A DNA stretch of 7,911 nt from NCBI GenBank assembly GCA_030018855.1, contig JASEHG010000092.1:1-7911 (forward strand). Reading direction: 5' to 3'. The DNA comes from Candidatus Brocadiaceae bacterium. GTDB lineage: Bacteria; Planctomycetota; Brocadiia; Brocadiales; Bathyanammoxibiaceae. The position numbers and the translations under genes were made by a program. The notes below the pieces were generated by a model. It was not told where the DNA came from. It saw only the letters and a program-made list of their open reading frames with translations, and searched no databases. Below are positions 4,963 through 7,911 of this stretch, piece by piece (positions within the stretch are counted from its first letter, which is position 1; each line of letters starts with the position of its first letter).

Positions 4963-5646
4963 ATGCAGATAAAGGCCCTAATCTTTGACCTGGATGACAC
5001 CCTTTACGACTGTTCCAACACCCTTTCCAAGGACAGGAGGCGGGAGTTGGCGAGGATTGTGGCCAGATATAAGGGCTGTTCAGAGGAAGAGGCCCTGGGG
5101 GTCTTGCAAAGGGACGAGGAGGTACGTAAATATGGGCGTTACGAGGGCCTGGCCCACCGCTTGGGTCTACCCCACGGCTTCCTGAACGAGGTACAGGTCG
5201 TACTCCAGAGGTCTCCAGACCTGAGTCAGATTAGACTATTCCCCAACGTCCCCCCCACCCTGCAGGCCCTGAGAGGACGAGGGTTGAAGGTATTCCTGGT
5301 TACCTCCGGGAACCTGGAGGAACAAGGGGCCAAACTAAACCAGCTGGGGCTATCCGCCTCAGGCGGACTACTGGACGAGGTGATGATAGTGAAAAGGGAT
5401 GGAGAGGGTAAGGCTAAAGGAGATTGCTTCCAGCGTCTCATGAAAAAATACCACCTTACCCCAAAAGAGGTAATGTGCGTGGGAGACCGCATAGAAGACG
5501 AACTCGCCGCCGCCGCGGCCCTTGGAATGACCACCGCCATGTTAAGGCACGGTCAGCACTACGAGAGGTTTGCAAGTTCTTCCCAGAAAGAAATGGTCCC
5601 GGACTTCTTTATCAACAGTATTGGTGACATTCTTAGCCTCGTTTAG
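4963..5646 (+). CDS. HAD-family phosphatase (pyrimidine 5'-nucleotidase-like), paralog of the fused HAD domain
   Basis: Stand-alone HAD hydrolase of 227 residues, presumed to remove phosphate from a small metabolite in the cytoplasm; the substrate cannot be told. Motif I is FDLDDTLYD (D9, D11), motif II VTSG (113-116), motif III probably K124 in QGAKL, motif IV VGDRIEDE (173-180). The cap domain lies between about 18 and 92. It matches the N-terminal half of the HAD-YvcK protein along its whole length (for example FDLDDTL(F/Y)DC, FP(D/N)V(I/P)PTL, VGDRI(D/E)xE), so the two probably arose by duplication. Residues 131-135 (SASGG) are encoded by a perfect 15-bp palindrome and give three residues more than the paralog has at this place. 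Spacing and strand suggest loose co-transcription with the HAD-YvcK gene across a long hairpin. Confidence 0.88.
   Translation: MQIKALIFDLDDTLYDCSNTLSKDRRRELARIVARYKGCSEEEALGVLQRDEEVRKYGRYEGLAHRLGLPHGFLNEVQVVLQRSPDLSQIRLFPNVPPTLQALRGRGLKVFLVTSGNLEEQGAKLNQLGLSASGGLLDEVMIVKRDGEGKAKGDCFQRLMKKYHLTPKEVMCVGDRIEDELAAAAALGMTTAMLRHGQHYERFASSSQKEMVPDFFINSIGDILSLV
5353..5367. repeat. Short palindrome TCCGCCTCAGGCGGA inside the HAD coding sequence
   Basis: A perfect 15-bp odd-centred palindrome in frame within the HAD gene, encoding S-A-S-G-G. It lies in the loop between LNQLGL and LLDEV. The paralogous sequence at 3050-4747 reads LGIAPFFDQ there and lacks the palindrome, consistent with an insertion. 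Confidence 0.65.
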
Positions 5647-5666
5647 GGTGGGGGCCTTGAAATTGG

Positions 5667-5700
5667 AAATTGTAAATTTAAAATTTCAAATTTACAATTT
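5667..5700. repeat. A/T-rich perfect inverted repeat between convergent genes
   Basis: AAATTGTAAATTT (5667-5679) and AAATTTACAATTT (5688-5700) are a perfect 13-bp inverted repeat with an 8-base loop. It is followed by ACAATAAATTTTT. It lies 20 bases after the HAD stop and could help end transcription from the plus strand, but the stem is almost entirely A:T and so weak. I call it a repeat with possible terminator function. Confidence 0.5.
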
Positions 5701-5713
5701 ACAATAAATTTTT

Positions 5714-5753
5714 CCCCCTGTCCCCTGCCCCCTACTCCCTACCCCCTAACCCC
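5714..5753 (-). other. Candidate G-quadruplex sequence in the fabZ 3' untranslated region
   Basis: Read on the minus strand, six runs of G (lengths 4, 5, 3, 5, 4, 5) are separated by loops of only 3, 2, 4, 2 and 3 bases. This satisfies the usual rule of four or more runs of at least three G with short loops. The runs would be on the G-rich side in the RNA of fabZ, starting 6 bases after its stop codon. Whether it folds is not known from sequence. Confidence 0.55.
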
Positions 5754-5759
5754 TAGTTC

Positions 5760-6233
5760 CTAAACCGCCATCCCTATGATTACCCCTTCAAAGACAATCC
5801 TCCCCTCCACCACCCCCTGACACTCAAAGGTGGCACGACGGGGCCTGAGTTCTATATTCCTGGCGATAAGGATTAGCTTGTCCCCGGGTAAGACTGTGCC
5901 CCTGAACTTTACCTTGTCCACCCCACCAAAACCCAGGAATCTGTCATCAGGGATGCACTTTTTATAATAAAAGGTACAGAGTTGGGCTGCCGCCTCCACC
6001 ATGAGAATCCCCGGCATAAGGGGCCTGCCAGGGATATGTCCCCGAACCCAGAACTCCTCCTTACCCACGTCCTTGTAGCCTATGATGAGCTTATTGTCTG
6101 GGTCAAACCTCAGTATCCCTGAGAGCTGCTCCATCTCGTGGCGGTGAGGGTTCACCGCCCTGATTTCTTCCAGGGTTATAACTGGGTGATTTACATCAAT
6201 CCCGGTAAGGTCTGCTAAGAATTTTGGCGCCAC
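5760..6233 (-). CDS. fabZ: 3-hydroxyacyl-ACP dehydratase FabZ-type
   Basis: Hot-dog-fold dehydratase of fatty acid synthesis, converting (3R)-hydroxyacyl-ACP to trans-2-enoyl-ACP in the cytoplasm. The protein has 157 residues, close to the family's usual 145-160. The catalytic pair is visible: H66 in RGHIPGRPLMPG and E80 in LMVEAAAQ. Then come FLGFGGVDKVKFRGTVLPGD (99-118) and the final strands. The N-terminal NPHRHEMEQLSGI (28-40) stands where most FabZ have LPHRxPFLLID; I associate this variant with Planctomycetota, which is a family-level recollection. The start is GTG at 6233, supported by AGAGGA (6241-6246, minus strand) seven bases before it. It follows alaS on the same strand with a repeat-filled gap of 138 bases and is probably read through from it. 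Confidence 0.9.
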   Translation of the reverse strand: MAPKFLADLTGIDVNHPVITLEEIRAVNPHRHEMEQLSGILRFDPDNKLIIGYKDVGKEEFWVRGHIPGRPLMPGILMVEAAAQLCTFYYKKCIPDDRFLGFGGVDKVKFRGTVLPGDKLILIARNIELRPRRATFECQGVVEGRIVFEGVIIGMAV

Positions 6234-6240
6234 TTATCAA

Positions 6241-6246
6241 TCCTCT
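6241..6246 (-). promoter_or_regulatory. Ribosome binding site AGAGGA for fabZ
   Basis: On the minus strand AGAGGA stands seven bases before GTG 6233. It is the evidence for the unusual GTG start, as no ATG begins the conserved N-terminus. Confidence 0.6.
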
Positions 6247-6261
6247 ATCCATTGCCCGCTA

Positions 6262-6286
6262 TCATTGTGAGGGGTAAGTCCCCGAA
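6262..6286. repeat. Partial CATTGCGAG element (left half only)
   Basis: TCATTGTGAGGGGTAAGTCCCC followed by GAAT matches the left half of the element at 1752-1859 (TCATTGCGAGGGGCGAAGCCCC). It retains a GGGG/CCCC stem at 6271-6274/6280-6283. It has no matching right half and stands directly beside the full copy at 6287-6364. Confidence 0.55.
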
Positions 6287-6364
6287 TTGTCATTGCGAGC
6301 CGAAGGCGAAGCAATCTCCCAACAAAAAAAGAGATTGCTTCTGGCTTCGCCCTCGCAATGACAA
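6287..6364. repeat. CATTGCGAG palindromic element, copy B (complete)
   Basis: The ends TTGTCATTGCGAG (6287-6299) and CTCGCAATGACAA (6352-6364) are perfect 13-bp inverted repeats. Inside, GAAGCAATCTC (6308-6318) pairs with GAGATTGCTTC (6331-6341) around a loop rich in A. It lies in the alaS-fabZ gap, seven bases past the alaS stop. In the minus-strand RNA the central loop gives a short T-run only inside the hairpin, so it is not a standard terminator. No protein is encoded. Confidence 0.85.
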
Positions 6365-6371
6365 ACCACAC

Positions 6372-7911
6372 TTATCCACCTGAGGTGGGGCATACCTGCC
6401 TTGCCACCTTCTCTTTTATGAGTTTAAAGGAATACTCAATGGCCTCGTCTATCTTGCCAACGTCTTTACCGCCAGCCTGGGCCATATCGGCCTTCCCTCC
6501 ACCACCTCCACCAATGACCTTGGCTACGTCCCTGGCAATCTCTGAGGCGTTGAGCCCTTTCTTTACGAGCTCCTTACCAATATAGACGATTATTACTGCC
6601 CGTCCATCCTCCTTTGTCCCCAGTACCGCCGCCATGGAGGGCATCCCTTTTACATAGTCAATAATCTTTCTCAGGTCGTCCACCCTGAGGGCCTCAAGTT
6701 TCTGGACAATGACCCTCACCCCATTGATCTCCCTGGCCTCCTTGAGTAGGCCCTCGGCCATGAAGTCCCTCAACTGGTCTCCCATTGTGCCTTTTTCCAG
6801 CCTCTTTATCTCCCCCAGCAGTACCTCTACCCTCTGGAGCACTGCCCCTTCAGGGACTTTCAGGGTGGTGGATAGCCTCTCCAACACCCCTTCAGTCTCT
6901 CTAACCCTCTGAAGGGCGGCTGGGCCTGTAAGGGCCTCTATACGGCGGATGCCAGCCGCCGCAGAGCCCTCGCCTACCAGCTTAAATAGACCCACCTCCC
7001 CACTCCGCTCTAGGTGGATTCCCCCGCAGAACTCCTTGCTATAACCCCCGATGTCCACCAGGCGGACCCTCTCCCCGTACTTCTCTCCGAAGAGGGCAAT
7101 GGCGCCCCTCTTCCTGGCCTCCTCTATGGGCATCTCCTCTGCTGTCACAGGGGCGTCTTCCCTGATACACCAATTAACCATATCCTCTACCTTGATGATC
7201 TCTTCTTTTGTGAGGGACTGGAAGTGGTGGAAGTCAAATCGTAACCTATCCGGGGCTACCTGGGAGCCTGCCTGCTCGGCGTGGTCTCCAATCACTTTCC
7301 TCAATACGTGGTGGAGTAAATGGGTAGCAGTATGGCTGCGGCTTATGGCCTTTCTCCTCTCCAGGTCAACCTGACACTGGAGCCTGATTCCTAGTTTTAG
7401 TGTGCCTTTAAGCACCTTCACATGGTGGAGGAAGAAGCCCTCGGCACGCTTCGTATCCAGCACCTCAAGTTCTGCCTCCTGTCCTCTGAGGTACCCTGTG
7501 TCTCCTACCTGCCCCCCTGCCTCCCCGTAGAAGGCCGTACGGTCCAGTACCACCTGCACCATCTCCCCCTGGGCGGCCCTGGATACCAGGGTATCGTCCT
7601 TTAATATCCCTGCAACCTGGGCTTCTACGGCACCCCCTTGATGGGCCAGGAATTCCGTTGCCCTGACCATCTCTTTTAGTTGGGCAATGGGCCCTACGTC
7701 AAAGACCGCCGGGACAAGCCCGGAGGCACTGCGGGAGAGGCTAATCCTGTCCTTCATGTACTTCTCGTAACCATGGGTATCTACCTTGAGGCCCATGGAT
7801 TCGCAATAGTCTACGGTACTGTCCAGGGGGAAACCGTAGGTATCATAAAGACGGAAGGCCTCCTCTCCAGACAGGGTCTTCTCTCCGCCCTTCTTTAATC
7901 CTGCCACTACC
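6372..7911 (-). CDS. alaS: Alanyl-tRNA synthetase, 5' part outside the window
   Basis: Charges tRNA-Ala with alanine and hydrolyses mischarged Ser/Gly-tRNA-Ala. Only the last 512 or so codons are present; the reading frame runs off the right edge, so the aminoacylation core and true start lie beyond it. Using the GTG at 7907 as residue 1: GEEAFRLYDTYGFPLD (14-29) closes the tRNA-recognition region; RTAFYGEAGGQVGD (123-136) begins the editing domain; HTATHLLHH (192-200) and CGGIHL (294-299) supply the four zinc-binding residues H192, H196, C294, H298; GIRRIEALTG (319-328) ends it; the C-terminal domain has the glycine run GGGGGGKADMAQAGG (466-480). The usual CGGTH is CGGIH here. The last residues, PTSGG, are encoded by a 15-bp palindrome touching the TAA stop. 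Confidence 0.95.
   Translation of the reverse strand, partial: VVAGLKKGGEKTLSGEEAFRLYDTYGFPLDSTVDYCESMGLKVDTHGYEKYMKDRISLSRSASGLVPAVFDVGPIAQLKEMVRATEFLAHQGGAVEAQVAGILKDDTLVSRAAQGEMVQVVLDRTAFYGEAGGQVGDTGYLRGQEAELEVLDTKRAEGFFLHHVKVLKGTLKLGIRLQCQVDLERRKAISRSHTATHLLHHVLRKVIGDHAEQAGSQVAPDRLRFDFHHFQSLTKEEIIKVEDMVNWCIREDAPVTAEEMPIEEARKRGAIALFGEKYGERVRLVDIGGYSKEFCGGIHLERSGEVGLFKLVGEGSAAAGIRRIEALTGPAALQRVRETEGVLERLSTTLKVPEGAVLQRVEVLLGEIKRLEKGTMGDQLRDFMAEGLLKEAREINGVRVIVQKLEALRVDDLRKIIDYVKGMPSMAAVLGTKEDGRAVIIVYIGKELVKKGLNASEIARDVAKVIGGGGGGKADMAQAGGKDVGKIDEAIEYSFKLIKEKVARQVCPTSGG
6375..6389. repeat. Short palindrome TCCACCTGAGGTGGG at the alaS 3' end
   Basis: Fourth copy of the 15-bp palindrome family, with one end base unpaired. 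On the coding (minus) strand it encodes P-T-S-G-G, the last five residues of AlaS, immediately before the TAA stop. The reading phase relative to the palindrome is the same as in the DUF192, HAD and archaemetzincin copies. Confidence 0.55.

Noticed and set aside
6358..6585. 75-codon plus-strand open frame opposite the alaS 3' end
   Set aside because: Antisense to the glycine-rich C-terminal domain of AlaS (hence its proline run) and starting within a repeat element; no support as a gene.

Overview
The window is ordinary bacterial chromosome, tightly packed with housekeeping and envelope genes. The unusual part is a dense set of short palindromic repeats at the gene edges and inside the genes. 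No rRNA, tRNA, CRISPR array, transposase or phage gene is visible. Arginine is often AGG and isoleucine often ATA. The FabZ protein replaces the usual 'LPHR(Y/F)PFLLID' segment with 'NPHRHEMEQLSGI', a variant I associate with Planctomycetota. A planctomycete-like (for example Brocadiales-like) or similar environmental, metagenome-type genome is therefore my tentative guess. It is an inference from one protein, not a demonstrated placement.

Layout, left to right. Positions 1-238 hold no gene: a 16-bp-period direct repeat, a G/C hairpin, one repeat element, and a perfect TTGACA-17-TATAAT promoter. A plus-strand run of four overlapping genes follows: a membrane-anchored peptidoglycan amidase (239-1054), endonuclease V (nfi, 1051-1800), a probably exported archaemetzincin protease (about 1797-2471) and a membrane-anchored DUF192 protein (2458-2949). 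After a 100-bp gap with a possible promoter comes a 565-residue fusion of a HAD phosphatase to a YvcK/CofD-like UDP-sugar-binding domain (3050-4747). A 215-bp repeat-filled gap leads to a second stand-alone HAD phosphatase (4963-5646), clearly related to the N-terminal half of the fusion. The minus strand then carries, converging on it, a GTG-started fabZ (5760-6233) and, upstream of that, the 3' two-thirds of alaS (6372 to the window edge).

Functionally, three products of the first run (amidase, archaemetzincin, DUF192) have an export signal or membrane anchor, and the YvcK domain belongs to a family tied to cell-wall precursor metabolism. An envelope theme is plausible but not proven; endonuclease V is a DNA repair enzyme that simply shares the transcript. 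The alaS-fabZ pair is a housekeeping unit.

The strongest non-gene signal is the repeats. Three families recur: (i) elements bounded by GTAGGGRC...GYCCCTAC (four copies), (ii) elements bounded by GTCATTGCGAG...CTCGCAATGAC (two copies plus a half copy), and (iii) a 15-bp palindrome of type TCCRCCTNAGGYGGA (four copies). Several contribute codons: they form the C-terminal tail of the amidase, the tail of endonuclease V, the N-terminus of the archaemetzincin, the stop codon of DUF192, and small S-A-S-G-G-like inserts inside DUF192, HAD and AlaS. I found no defence or other novel multi-gene system; the fusion protein and the protein-coding palindromes are the items most worth following up.
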